This document shows positions 15,422 to 24,849 of a stretch of 64,000 bases of DNA, piece by piece. The stretch is taken from contig RZYM01000006.1 of NCBI GenBank assembly GCA_009930305.1, positions 51,062 to 115,061 of the forward strand, written 5' to 3'. The position numbers and the translations under genes were made by a program. Source of the stretch: Bacteroidia bacterium. GTDB lineage: Bacteria; Bacteroidota; Bacteroidia; Bacteroidales; Paludibacteraceae. The stretch's first letter is position 1. The number at the start of each line of letters is the position of its first letter. The notes under the pieces were generated by a model. It had not been told where the DNA came from. It did not search any database and saw nothing but the letters and a program-made list of their open reading frames with translations.

Positions 15422-18112
15422 CTATCTACATCTTCCTGACTGCATTATATAATTATGCAATTCGTTGTTAAATTCATCAGCTTGCAACAAATCTTCAAAA
15501 GAAATGTGCATACGGTAACGCCAACTATGTTTTGAATTTGAAGGTACATTAATACGTTCATCTTGAGGATTCTCTCGGCGAACAGCCGGATTAATACTAA
15601 ACAAGTCTTGTATTTGGAATATTGCCCACATTGCAGGAGAATACAAATGTTGTACTAATACATCTCTACAAATCCACCATTCTGCAAAATAAGGAGCTTG
15701 ACCCCAGTGTCCTAATTGTTGGTTGTAAAAGCGCTGAGTTAAATCACGTTTTTCTTCCCACCAACCACGAATTGTACTCATATCGTGAGTAGATGGTGTA
15801 ACTACAGAAAGATATTGTGCATCAGCAGGATGGAAAAATTCTATAGTATCAATTTTAGGAGCACGCTGGATTTCTAAACTTAAGATTCCTAATTCGTGCA
15901 TCACCGTAGTTACGCAATCGGCCATCATACCAAGGTCTTCACCACAAATCATCATATTGGTACTACGCTTAATTGCAGGTAGTTTACGAAGTGCAGAATA
16001 TTTCCAATGTCCATCTTGACGGCGGAAAAAATAATCTACATAAAGTTCTTCAATCTTACGCTTTGTATCGTCATCAAGATAGCGGAATGAGCTAAGAACC
16101 TGCATACCGTAACGTGGGTAATATTGGGTACCGTTAGAGCCTTTAACCTCAAAAAACAACACATTTGATATTAAATCGAATAAGCCCCATTTAATTTTTT
16201 CGGTAATCTGATGTTTTTCATACATCATACGTACTTTCTTTTGTGTATCACAAATAGGTTTAAGACGTAAAATCCAGCCATCAATAATATCAATGCAATT
16301 TGTTTTAACCCAAGCAGCATCGTCTCCAAATACTTCCCATAGTACTGAATCTGTTATAAAAGGCATACAGAAACGATTATAATCGAAGCGAATACCTTTA
16401 GAACCAAATTCATTTACGTGAACCGGTATTGAAGGATTTAAGTAGCCCATAATACCTTCTTCTTGCTCCATTGGAATTTGCCAAATACGGAAGAAGCCAA
16501 GTATGTGGTCGATACGGAATGTGTCGAAATAATTGCTCATCTGACGGAAACGCTTTTTCCACCAATCAAAATCGGTAGCTTCCATTTTTTCCCAATTATA
16601 AGTAGGTAATTCCCAATTTTGTCCCTTTACGGCAAACATATCCGGTGGTGCACCTGCTTGCATGTCCATATTGAATAATTCGGGCGATACCCAAGTGTCA
16701 GCGCTATTACGATTAACTCCAATTGGAATATCTCCTTTTAATATTATACCGTTTTTATGTGCATAATCTGCAGCTTCTTTAAGTTGAATATGCAAATGGA
16801 ATTGTATAAAGTAATTAAGCCCGATTTCGTCAGGATATTCTGCTTGAATTTTTGCAAGTTTTTCAGGACTGAAAGTTGAATACTCGCCCCAGTTAGAATA
16901 ATCGGAAGTGCCGTATAGATCGCGCAAACAACAAAAAGCAGCATAAGCTTCCAACCAATATTTATTTTCTTCAAAATAAGTAATAAATGCTTTATTTACG
17001 GCAAATTTGTCTTTATTATCGGCATACAAAGCTTTTGCGTATGCTAATTTATAATTAATTACTTCCATGAAATCTACTAATGGAAGAGCATTCAGACTTT
17101 CTTGTTTTGCCTTGTACTCTTTCATTAAAGGATTTGAAGGAGATAATTTACCCATTTTTGGCAAATTCAAATATAAAGGACTAAGACCAAAGGCTGTAAT
17201 TGCGGCATAAGGCAATACGTCTGCATCGGTATGAGTACCTATAGTATCATTTAATGGTAATACTTGTATTAATTTTAAACCTACTTTTGCTGACCAATCA
17301 ATAAGTAATTTCATATCGGCAAAATCGCCTACACCAAAACTACTTTTGGTGCGAATACTGAATACAGGAATTCCAACACCGGCACCATGGAATTGCTTGT
17401 TATCGAAATTTGCAAAGGATGCAGAAATTATAGATTGTGTTTTAGGTTCGTGCTTAATTTCAGCATATCTGTCGGGGCCATTTTCAAAATATTTAAAACT
17501 TTTATCCTCAAGGTCGTATACTGCAAATTTGTAGCTAACTGAGTTCTTTGTTTCTTTACTTAAATCGACCTTTGCAGTCCACCATGGAGACTCCTCATTA
17601 GACATAAGCAGTGCTTTAGTAGTGTTCCAAGAGCCTAAGGCTTTGGCATCACCAACCATACAAAGGGCTTCACCTTGTTTAAGCATTGGAGCTTTTACTT
17701 TGAAGATTTGTGTATGTTTTTTGGGTTGCTTTGTTTCTACTGCTATGTAATTATCGCGAAACAGGACATTTTGGAAAGGAGATGTCATAAACACGTTTTC
17801 GATAGCAGAAGGTGCATTCCAAGTATCAACCAAATACAAATCGTTAACTTCGGTAGGATTAATCTTAACGGTTCTGAAATCGCCCCACTCGTAGCTGTCT
17901 ATACCATTTACATCTTTAAGAACATATTTATATGTAAATTCTAATGGTGCAGAACTTTTGATTTCTAAGTCGTAAGTCCAATCTTCGCGCCATTGAAAAT
18001 TCATGAGTACTGATTTTTTGGAATCATTTTCTCCTAATTGAGGTAATGAGCCAATGATTGCCATATTTTGCCCCCAATGCGTAAAATAGCTGATTTTAAA
18101 ATGTAATTTCAT
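15422..18112 (-). CDS. malQ: 4-alpha-glucanotransferase (amylomaltase) with two N-terminal starch-binding domains
   Basis: 896 residues. Two CBM20-like domains occupy about residues 1-105 and 125-240, followed by a GH77 catalytic domain. Catalytic landmarks are FRIDHILGF (nucleophile Asp), ICGEDLGMM (acid/base Glu) and STHDMSTIRGWW. GH77 enzymes transfer alpha-1,4-glucan segments between maltodextrins during glycogen or starch metabolism; the CBM20-CBM20-GH77 layout matches plant DPE2-like and Bacteroidota enzymes. It follows the pbp1A gene by 35 bases, so it may share its message, although the functions are unrelated. A glgB gene lies 40 kb away in this window. Confidence 0.93.
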   Translation of the reverse strand: MKLHFKISYFTHWGQNMAIIGSLPQLGENDSKKSVLMNFQWREDWTYDLEIKSSAPLEFTYKYVLKDVNGIDSYEWGDFRTVKINPTEVNDLYLVDTWNAPSAIENVFMTSPFQNVLFRDNYIAVETKQPKKHTQIFKVKAPMLKQGEALCMVGDAKALGSWNTTKALLMSNEESPWWTAKVDLSKETKNSVSYKFAVYDLEDKSFKYFENGPDRYAEIKHEPKTQSIISASFANFDNKQFHGAGVGIPVFSIRTKSSFGVGDFADMKLLIDWSAKVGLKLIQVLPLNDTIGTHTDADVLPYAAITAFGLSPLYLNLPKMGKLSPSNPLMKEYKAKQESLNALPLVDFMEVINYKLAYAKALYADNKDKFAVNKAFITYFEENKYWLEAYAAFCCLRDLYGTSDYSNWGEYSTFSPEKLAKIQAEYPDEIGLNYFIQFHLHIQLKEAADYAHKNGIILKGDIPIGVNRNSADTWVSPELFNMDMQAGAPPDMFAVKGQNWELPTYNWEKMEATDFDWWKKRFRQMSNYFDTFRIDHILGFFRIWQIPMEQEEGIMGYLNPSIPVHVNEFGSKGIRFDYNRFCMPFITDSVLWEVFGDDAAWVKTNCIDIIDGWILRLKPICDTQKKVRMMYEKHQITEKIKWGLFDLISNVLFFEVKGSNGTQYYPRYGMQVLSSFRYLDDDTKRKIEELYVDYFFRRQDGHWKYSALRKLPAIKRSTNMMICGEDLGMMADCVTTVMHELGILSLEIQRAPKIDTIEFFHPADAQYLSVVTPSTHDMSTIRGWWEEKRDLTQRFYNQQLGHWGQAPYFAEWWICRDVLVQHLYSPAMWAIFQIQDLFSINPAVRRENPQDERINVPSNSKHSWRYRMHISFEDLLQADEFNNELHNYIMQSGRCR

Positions 18113-18147
18113 AAGTAATGTATTTTGTTTAAAGGGTTTATATTGTT

Positions 18148-20496
18148 TTAAAAATCGGTACCGAATATATTATCCGAATCATCTGATATCTCAACTTGAG
18201 ATTTACAATCGTAAAGCTGTAATATTTCGCTTGGTATATTAAATGAAGCATCCTCTGAATATCCTAATGTTTTATCTGCATAAACTTTTTTCATATACAA
18301 AGCCCATATTGGCAATGCCATTGATGCCCCTTGACCTTCGGACATATTATCGAAGTGAATAGAACGATCTTCGCCTCCTACCCATGCGCCGTTTACTAAT
18401 TGGGGAGTGATGCCTATAAACCAACCATCAGAATTATTCTGTGTTGTTCCGGTTTTACCTCCTATTTGACCCTTAAAGCCGTAACGATAACGTAAGCGAA
18501 CACCGGTACCTTCGTTAATAACCGATTGCAGCATTATAAGCATCTCGTATGATGTATTTTCGTTTATTATTTCGGTAGTACGAGGCGAAAAGTTTGATAT
18601 AATATTTCCTTTATTATCTCTAATATTGGTAACATAAATAGGCTCTACACGTATACCTCTGTTTACAAAAGTAGTATATGCTCCAACCATCTCTTTTACA
18701 GACACTTCGGCAGGACCTAAGCAAAGAGAAACTACAGGATCCAATTGACTTAAAATACCAAAAGAGTGCATCAAATTAACTAATGATTGAGGGCTATATT
18801 CTTTAATAAGATACGCAGATATCCAGTTGTTTGAATTTGCCAATCCCCATCTAAGAGTTACCATCTCGCCAATACGTTTTTTTAAAGAATTACGAGGTTG
18901 CCATACACCACCACTTGGCAAGTAGAATGTAGGTTGTATATTAGGAACCTTATCACATGGTTGCGAGCCTTCTTCCATGGCAAGAGTGTACAAAAACGGT
19001 TTAATTGTTGACCCTACCTGACGTTTCCCTTGGGTAACCATATCGTATTGGAATTCGGCAAAATTAGGACCTCCTACGTATGCCTTAACATGACCGCTTA
19101 TAGGATCCATAGACATAAAACCACAACGTAAAAAATACTTATCCCAACGAATTGAGTCGAGCGGTGTCATAATGGTATCTACATCGTTTTTGCCATCAAA
19201 CACACGCATTTGAACAGGAGTATTGAAAATTTTATCAATTTGGGAGGCTGATACATTTGCTTGTTTTAGTTTGAGATAACGTTCTGATTGATGTTTTGAA
19301 CGTTCCATAATGCCCTTGATTTCGTCTTGTGATACTAAGCGAGAAAAAGGCGCATACGACTTCTTTTTCTTTTCTTTAAAGAATGCAGGTTGCAAATTTT
19401 CTGTTACATGCTCACGAACAGCATCTTCTGCATATTGTTGCATACGCGAATCAATAGTCGTATAGATGCGTAATCCGTCTGTATAAATATTATATGGTGA
19501 GCCATCGGGTTTACGATTTTTTTTACACCAACCATATAAAGGATTAGTAACCCATGCGATTGAATCTTCGTAATATTTTTGATATTGCCATGATGCATAA
19601 TTTTTGCGTTTAGGCTCGCTTGCAGTCAAAATTTGACGTAAAAATTCTCTGAAGTATGGGGCAAGACCAGCCTTGTGATCAGCTTTCTTAAAATCTAATT
19701 TAATAGGTATTTGTTGTAATGAATCTCGTTGCTCGGCAGTAATGTAATTATTATTTTCCATTTGCGACAAGACTGTATTTCGTCTGCCTTGAGTGCGTTC
19801 AACATACCTATTAGGATTAAAATATGATGGATTTTTACACATTCCGACCAACATTGCAGATTGCTCTATGTTGAGTTTATCGGGAGTTGTATTAAAATAA
19901 ATTTGAGATGCCGATTTAATACCCACTGCATTGTTCAAAAAGTCGAACTGATTAAGGTACATGGCTATAATTTCTTCTTTAGTATAATACTTTTCGAGTT
20001 TTGCAGCTATAACCCATTCAATTGGTTTTTGTAAGGCTCTTTGAAAGATACTTTCGGCAGTTGGCGAATATAACAATTTTGCCAATTGTTGGGTAATTGT
20101 ACTACCACCACCTGCACTTTTAATGCCTAATACACCTCTAAAAACTACAGAACGCATCAAAGATTTAAAATCTATACCGGAATGTTTATAAAAACGAGCG
20201 TCTTCAGTAGAAATTAAAGCTTGTACCATATACGGAGATATGTCGGCATAAGCAACTGCAACTCTATTGTCTTTACCATAGAAATAGCGCCCCAACAGAA
20301 CACCGTCTGATGTATATAACTCTGTGGCAAATTTATTTTTAGGGTTCTGTAATTCTTCGATATCGGGTATGTAACCTATTACTCCATAAGAGATTAGAGT
20401 AAACATAAGTACTGCTAAAATTACAGCTGATGCAAAGATTATCCAAATAGCCTTAATCCAAGGAGCATTGTTTTTTGTATGTTGCTTTGTGACCAT
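18148..20496 (-). CDS. mrcA: Class A penicillin-binding protein 1A (glycosyltransferase/transpeptidase)
   Basis: 782 residues. A membrane anchor spans about 15-38. The GT51 transglycosylase domain has ISTEDARFYKHSG (E98) and GGSTITQQLAK. The transpeptidase domain has the SxxK motif in RQVGSTIKPF (around residue 500), SNN in LANSNNWIS, and KTGTTQN. It polymerises and cross-links peptidoglycan at the inner membrane. The gene is divergent from the DEAD-box helicase gene. A TATATTTG -7 box (complement of 20522-20529) lies upstream without a clear -33 element. Confidence 0.94.
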   Translation of the reverse strand: MVTKQHTKNNAPWIKAIWIIFASAVILAVLMFTLISYGVIGYIPDIEELQNPKNKFATELYTSDGVLLGRYFYGKDNRVAVAYADISPYMVQALISTEDARFYKHSGIDFKSLMRSVVFRGVLGIKSAGGGSTITQQLAKLLYSPTAESIFQRALQKPIEWVIAAKLEKYYTKEEIIAMYLNQFDFLNNAVGIKSASQIYFNTTPDKLNIEQSAMLVGMCKNPSYFNPNRYVERTQGRRNTVLSQMENNNYITAEQRDSLQQIPIKLDFKKADHKAGLAPYFREFLRQILTASEPKRKNYASWQYQKYYEDSIAWVTNPLYGWCKKNRKPDGSPYNIYTDGLRIYTTIDSRMQQYAEDAVREHVTENLQPAFFKEKKKKSYAPFSRLVSQDEIKGIMERSKHQSERYLKLKQANVSASQIDKIFNTPVQMRVFDGKNDVDTIMTPLDSIRWDKYFLRCGFMSMDPISGHVKAYVGGPNFAEFQYDMVTQGKRQVGSTIKPFLYTLAMEEGSQPCDKVPNIQPTFYLPSGGVWQPRNSLKKRIGEMVTLRWGLANSNNWISAYLIKEYSPQSLVNLMHSFGILSQLDPVVSLCLGPAEVSVKEMVGAYTTFVNRGIRVEPIYVTNIRDNKGNIISNFSPRTTEIINENTSYEMLIMLQSVINEGTGVRLRYRYGFKGQIGGKTGTTQNNSDGWFIGITPQLVNGAWVGGEDRSIHFDNMSEGQGASMALPIWALYMKKVYADKTLGYSEDASFNIPSEILQLYDCKSQVEISDDSDNIFGTDF

Positions 20497-20580
20497 TTTT
20501 TCAAATTTCGGAAATATTCCACAAATATATAAAATTTAGTTGGAAGTAATAGCTGTATTTGTACGCTTTATTTATAAACT

Positions 20581-20610
20581 TTTGTATGTCAATTATTTTT
20601 AATACCTTTG
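20581..20610 (+). promoter_or_regulatory. Promoter of the DEAD-box helicase gene
   Basis: TTTG (20581-20584) and TACCTTTG (20603-20610) separated by 18 bases, close to the Bacteroidota consensus. Transcription from about 20616 gives a leader near 125 bases. Confidence 0.75.
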
Positions 20611-20741
20611 CAACGATTTTAGAATTTGTTTATGCGCTTGGGAAGATAAACAGATTCTTCTAAGGGGTAAATAAATTATAAAGAGATGCGGCGGACACGG
20701 TTCATAGTCCCTACCTTCAATAGCCGCACAGAAAAATTTTC
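20611..20741 (+). promoter_or_regulatory. Long structured 5' leader of the DEAD-box helicase mRNA
   Basis: About 125 bases between the promoter and the ATG. A pair TGCGGC (20687-20692) and GCCGCA (20723-20728) can close a 30-base loop just before the start codon. Long leaders that control translation at low temperature are known for other DEAD-box/cold-shock genes; a role here is inferred. Confidence 0.4.
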
Positions 20742-22577
20742 ATGAAAACATTTGAAGAGTTAGGCCTACAGGCCTCCATTCTCGAGAGTATTTCGGAACT
20801 CGGGTTTGAGCATCCTTCTCCTATTCAGGAAGAAGTTATTCCGTATTTATTGGCAAACACAGGCGACGTTGTTGGACTTGCACAAACAGGAACAGGTAAA
20901 ACAGCTGCATTCGGATTGCCTATGTTGCAATTAGTTGATTCAAATTCGAGGAGTACTCAGGGTTTGATATTAGCTCCTACTCGCGAATTATGCGTTCAGA
21001 TAGCCACAGAAATGGGTCGTTATGGCGCAAAAATGCCTAACACACGTATTGTTGCGGTGTATGGAGGTGAAGATATTCGCAAACAATTAAAAGAATTAGA
21101 CAGAACACCGCAAATTTTAGTTGCCACTCCGGGACGTCTACTTGATTTGATTAAGCGTAAAAAAATATCTTTAGATAAGATATCGCTGCTCGTTTTGGAC
21201 GAAGCTGACGAAATGCTTAATATGGGATTTTTGGACGATATCACAGAAATTATCGAACAGACATCAGACGAACGTCATACTTTGTTATTTTCCGCAACTA
21301 TGCCACGCGAAATTGCATCAATCGCAAGTCGTTATATGCATAATGCTAAAGAAATTTCGGTAGGTAAACGTAATGAGGCTGCTAAAAATGTAGAACATAA
21401 TTACGTTTTGACCAAACAGACATGTCGTTATGAGGTATTAAAACGCATTTTAGATTTTAATCCTGATATATATGGTATAGTATTTTGCCGTACAAGACAA
21501 GAAACTAAGGATGTTGCAGAAAAATTGATGGTTGACGGATATAGTGCCGATGCTTTGCATGGTGATTTATCGCAAGCTCAGCGTGATTCTGTTATGAGTA
21601 AATTTAGAATTAGAAATCTACAAATATTAGTTGCTACTGACGTTGCTGCACGTGGTTTGGATGTAAACGATCTTACACACGTAATACATTACAATTTACC
21701 TGACGACCGCGATACTTATACACATAGGAGTGGTAGAACAGGACGTGTAAACAAATCCGGTATTTCTATTGCTTTGATAACTCCAAGAGAAAAAGGCGCA
21801 ATCCGCCCTATTGAGAAGGAAATAAACAGAACATTTACACAGATGGATATTCCATCGGGACTTGAAGTATGTCAACGTCAAGTATTGCATTTAGCTGAAC
21901 GTATGCAACAAGTAGAAGTTGATGAAAAACTTCAGAAATATCTTCCGAATATACTTGAATTGCTTAAAGATATGTCGAAAGAGGAAGTTATAAGCCGATT
22001 TATTTCTTTAGAATTTAATCGTTTTCTTGAGTATTATAAAAATGCTCCTGACTTGAACTCAATGATGAAACGCGAAGCCGTTTCGGGTGACGGGGATTTC
22101 AAAAAGAGCAGACGAGATGTGCGTAGAATAGACAAAGGTAATACTATTCGTTTAAAAATAGATAAAGGTAGAAAAGATGGTTTTGAACCGAAACGTTTAC
22201 TCGGTTTAATTAATGATGTAACTAACGATAAGAGTATAAATATCGGTGATATTGATGTAAGCCCTAAATTCACATTCTTTGATGTGGATAAAAGTCAGTT
22301 ATCGCGTTTAATTGATGCTTTTGCAAACAATCCAAAAGCTAAAGGTGTTCAAATAAATGAGGTAAAAGGAGAACAAAAATCATCATCGGGAAGATCTTCC
22401 GGCGGTGACAGAGGCGAAAGAAGAAGTGACAGTAGACGTAACAGCGGTTCGAGAGATTCAAGAGACGGACAATCTTTTGGAAGAAGACGCGAAAGAGTTG
22501 AAGACAGACGACCAAGTGAACATTCAACAAGCTCTTCGCAAAAAGAAGATAGAGTAAGTAAGCGTAAACGTTGGTAA
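20742..22577 (+). CDS. deaD: ATP-dependent RNA helicase, DEAD-box (DeaD/CsdA-like)
   Basis: 611 residues. Q motif near 20-28, Walker A AQTGTGKT at 47-54, motif Ia ending in PTREL, DEAD at 153-156, SAT, ATDVAARGLD and HRSGRTGR. A DbpA/CsdA-type RNA-binding domain follows (about 475-550, including GLINDV and IGDIDV), then a basic, Ser/Arg/Gly-rich tail of about 65 residues. CsdA/DeaD-type helicases remodel RNA in ribosome assembly and decay, notably in the cold. It is monocistronic, ending in a hairpin terminator shared with folD. Confidence 0.93.
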   Translation: MKTFEELGLQASILESISELGFEHPSPIQEEVIPYLLANTGDVVGLAQTGTGKTAAFGLPMLQLVDSNSRSTQGLILAPTRELCVQIATEMGRYGAKMPNTRIVAVYGGEDIRKQLKELDRTPQILVATPGRLLDLIKRKKISLDKISLLVLDEADEMLNMGFLDDITEIIEQTSDERHTLLFSATMPREIASIASRYMHNAKEISVGKRNEAAKNVEHNYVLTKQTCRYEVLKRILDFNPDIYGIVFCRTRQETKDVAEKLMVDGYSADALHGDLSQAQRDSVMSKFRIRNLQILVATDVAARGLDVNDLTHVIHYNLPDDRDTYTHRSGRTGRVNKSGISIALITPREKGAIRPIEKEINRTFTQMDIPSGLEVCQRQVLHLAERMQQVEVDEKLQKYLPNILELLKDMSKEEVISRFISLEFNRFLEYYKNAPDLNSMMKREAVSGDGDFKKSRRDVRRIDKGNTIRLKIDKGRKDGFEPKRLLGLINDVTNDKSINIGDIDVSPKFTFFDVDKSQLSRLIDAFANNPKAKGVQINEVKGEQKSSSGRSSGGDRGERRSDSRRNSGSRDSRDGQSFGRRRERVEDRRPSEHSTSSSQKEDRVSKRKRW

Positions 22578-22586
22578 TTCAATAAA

Positions 22587-22620
22587 CACAAAAAAGGAGG
22601 TTAAAGCCTCCTTTTTTTGT
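22587..22620. terminator. Bidirectional Rho-independent terminator between deaD and folD
   Basis: An A-rich arm ending AAAAAAGGAGG, a loop of about 6 bases, then CCTCC followed by seven T. The mirrored A and T tracts let it stop both converging transcripts. Confidence 0.9.
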
Positions 22621-22638
22621 ATGTGCAATTACAATTAA

Positions 22639-23514
22639 TTATTTATTCATCAAGCCTTTACCTGCCAATAAAGTATTACGCATCAAGGAGCAAATAGTCA
22701 TCGGTCCGACTCCTCCCGGTACAGGTGTAATAAAACTGCATTTTGGTGCAACTTCGTCAAACTTAACATCACCTTTCAATTTAAAGCCGCTTTTTGTTTC
22801 GGTTGATGATACACGGGATGTACCTACATCAACAATAACAGCTCCCGGTTTAACCATATCGGCGGTTAAAAATTCAGGTTTACCTAATGCTGCTATTATG
22901 ATATCAGCATTTAAGCATATTTCTTTAAGATTTTGTGTTCTACTATGACAAACAGTTACTGTTGCATCCATACCTTTTTGCATCATTAAAGATGCTACAG
23001 GTTTGCCAACTATATTACTACGTCCTATTACTACACAAGATTTACCTGAGGTTTCTATTTTATAACGCTTTAATAACTCAACGATTCCTGCAGGAGTTGC
23101 TGATACAAAGCATGGTAAACCGATTGACATACGACCTACATTAATCGGATGGAATCCGTCAACATCTTTGCGATAATCTACTGCTTCTATAACTTTTTGC
23201 TCATTAATATGTTTTGGTAATGGCAATTGTACAATAAAACCATCAACGCTAGCATCATTATTAAGTTCACTGATTTTTTTCAACAGTTCGGCCTCTGTAA
23301 CATCATTTTCATAACGAATAAGAGTAGATTTAAAGCCGCATTGCTCGCAAGCTTTTACTTTATGGGCTACATAAGTTTCGCTACCTCCGTCATGTCCAAC
23401 CAAAATTGCAGCAAGATGTGGACGTTTGCCTCCATTTGCCACTATTTGATTTACTTCTTCCGCAATTTCTTGCTTAATTTGATCTGCTATTGCTTTTCCG
23501 TCGATTAGTTGCAT
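22639..23514 (-). CDS. folD: Bifunctional methylenetetrahydrofolate dehydrogenase/cyclohydrolase
   Basis: 291 residues. Landmarks are [16 protein letters not shown] (catalytic Lys in the Y-x3-K pattern), VQLPLPKH, the dinucleotide-binding segment [12 protein letters not shown], and [10 protein letters not shown] near the C-terminus. It interconverts 5,10-methylene-, methenyl- and 10-formyl-tetrahydrofolate in the cytoplasm, supplying purine synthesis. It is the last gene of the purF-like-ffh-folD unit, 3 bases after ffh. Confidence 0.95.
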   Translation of the reverse strand: MQLIDGKAIADQIKQEIAEEVNQIVANGGKRPHLAAILVGHDGGSETYVAHKVKACEQCGFKSTLIRYENDVTEAELLKKISELNNDASVDGFIVQLPLPKHINEQKVIEAVDYRKDVDGFHPINVGRMSIGLPCFVSATPAGIVELLKRYKIETSGKSCVVIGRSNIVGKPVASLMMQKGMDATVTVCHSRTQNLKEICLNADIIIAALGKPEFLTADMVKPGAVIVDVGTSRVSSTETKSGFKLKGDVKFDEVAPKCSFITPVPGGVGPMTICSLMRNTLLAGKGLMNK

Positions 23515-23517
23515 TTT

Positions 23518-24828
23518 TTACCTCCTCTTCATAGGCATTTTGCCCGATTGTACCATACGCATCATTTTGCGCATATCTTCAAATTGTTTCAATAAACGAT
23601 TTAAATCTTGAATGTTTGTACCACTTCCTTTACATATACGTTGTTTACGGCTACCATTAAGCACTTGCGGATTCTTACGTTCGTAAGGTGTCATGGATTG
23701 TATTATGGCTTCAACATGCTTAAATGCATCGTCTTTAATATCTACATCTTTAATTGCTTTTCCAACTCCTGGTATCATGGATGCCAAATCTTTAAGATTG
23801 CCCATCTTCTTGATTTGCTGTATCTGACTCATAAAGTCTTCAAAATCAAATTGATTTTTAGCAATTTTCTTAGATACTCGTCTTGCCTCTTCTTCGTCGT
23901 ATTGCTCTTGAGCTTTTTCTACCAATGATACTATATCGCCCATACCCAAGATACGATCTGCCATACGATTAGGATGGAAATAGTCAATGGCATCAAGTTT
24001 TTCGCCTATACCTACAAATTTGATTGGCTTTTCTACTACCGAACGGATAGACAATGCTGCACCACCACGGGTATCACCATCTAATTTGGTAAGTACAACA
24101 CCTGTAAAATCGAGTCGGTCATTAAATTCTTTTGCTGTATTTACGGCATCCTGACCTGTCATTGCATCAACAACAAACAAGATTTCTTGAGGCTGTATTG
24201 ATGCTTTTATAGCTGCTATTTCTTGCATCATCTGTTCGTCAACAGCTAAACGGCCTGCTGTATCTACGATTACTATGTCATGGCCATTTTTATTCGCGAA
24301 ACTGATGGCATTTTCTGCTATTTTAACAGCACTTTTATTGTCGGGTTCGGAATATACCGGAACGTTAATCTGAGTTCCTAATACCTTTAATTGTTCGATA
24401 GCTGCAGGACGATATACGTCGCAAGCAACCATTAAAGGATTTTTCCCTTTTTTAGACTTTAATAAATTGGCTAATTTGCCTGTAAAAGTAGTTTTACCTG
24501 AACCTTGTAAACCTGACATAAGAATAATAGCAGGCGATCCTTTAGTATTAATGTCGACATTGGTGCCACCCATTAATAATGCTAGTTCATCATGTACAAC
24601 CTTAACCATTAACTCATTGGGTTTTAAGGATGTAAGTACATCCATACCCATGGCTTTGGTTTTAACTTGTTCGGTGAAGGTCTTTGCTGTTTTGAAATTT
24701 ACATCGGCATCAAGTAATGCTTTACGAACATCTTTTAATGTTTCAGCAACATTGATTTCCGTAATTTTTCCTTGTCCTTTTAGTATCTTAAAAGACCGCT
24801 CTAACCTTTCGCTTAAACTTTCAAACAT
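23518..24828 (-). CDS. ffh: Signal recognition particle protein Ffh
   Basis: 436 residues with N, G and M domains. The G domain carries GLQGSGKTTFTGKLA, DVYRPAA, DTAGR and TKLDGDTRGG; the M domain has KRICKGSG-type residues (RKQRICKGSGT) and a methionine-rich end (MRKMMRMVQSGKMPMKRR). With 4.5S RNA it directs nascent membrane proteins to FtsY. It lies 21 bases behind the purF-like gene and 3 bases before folD. Confidence 0.95.
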   Translation of the reverse strand: MFESLSERLERSFKILKGQGKITEINVAETLKDVRKALLDADVNFKTAKTFTEQVKTKAMGMDVLTSLKPNELMVKVVHDELALLMGGTNVDINTKGSPAIILMSGLQGSGKTTFTGKLANLLKSKKGKNPLMVACDVYRPAAIEQLKVLGTQINVPVYSEPDNKSAVKIAENAISFANKNGHDIVIVDTAGRLAVDEQMMQEIAAIKASIQPQEILFVVDAMTGQDAVNTAKEFNDRLDFTGVVLTKLDGDTRGGAALSIRSVVEKPIKFVGIGEKLDAIDYFHPNRMADRILGMGDIVSLVEKAQEQYDEEEARRVSKKIAKNQFDFEDFMSQIQQIKKMGNLKDLASMIPGVGKAIKDVDIKDDAFKHVEAIIQSMTPYERKNPQVLNGSRKQRICKGSGTNIQDLNRLLKQFEDMRKMMRMVQSGKMPMKRR

Positions 24829-24849
24829 ATAGTAATTTTTGCTTTTTTA

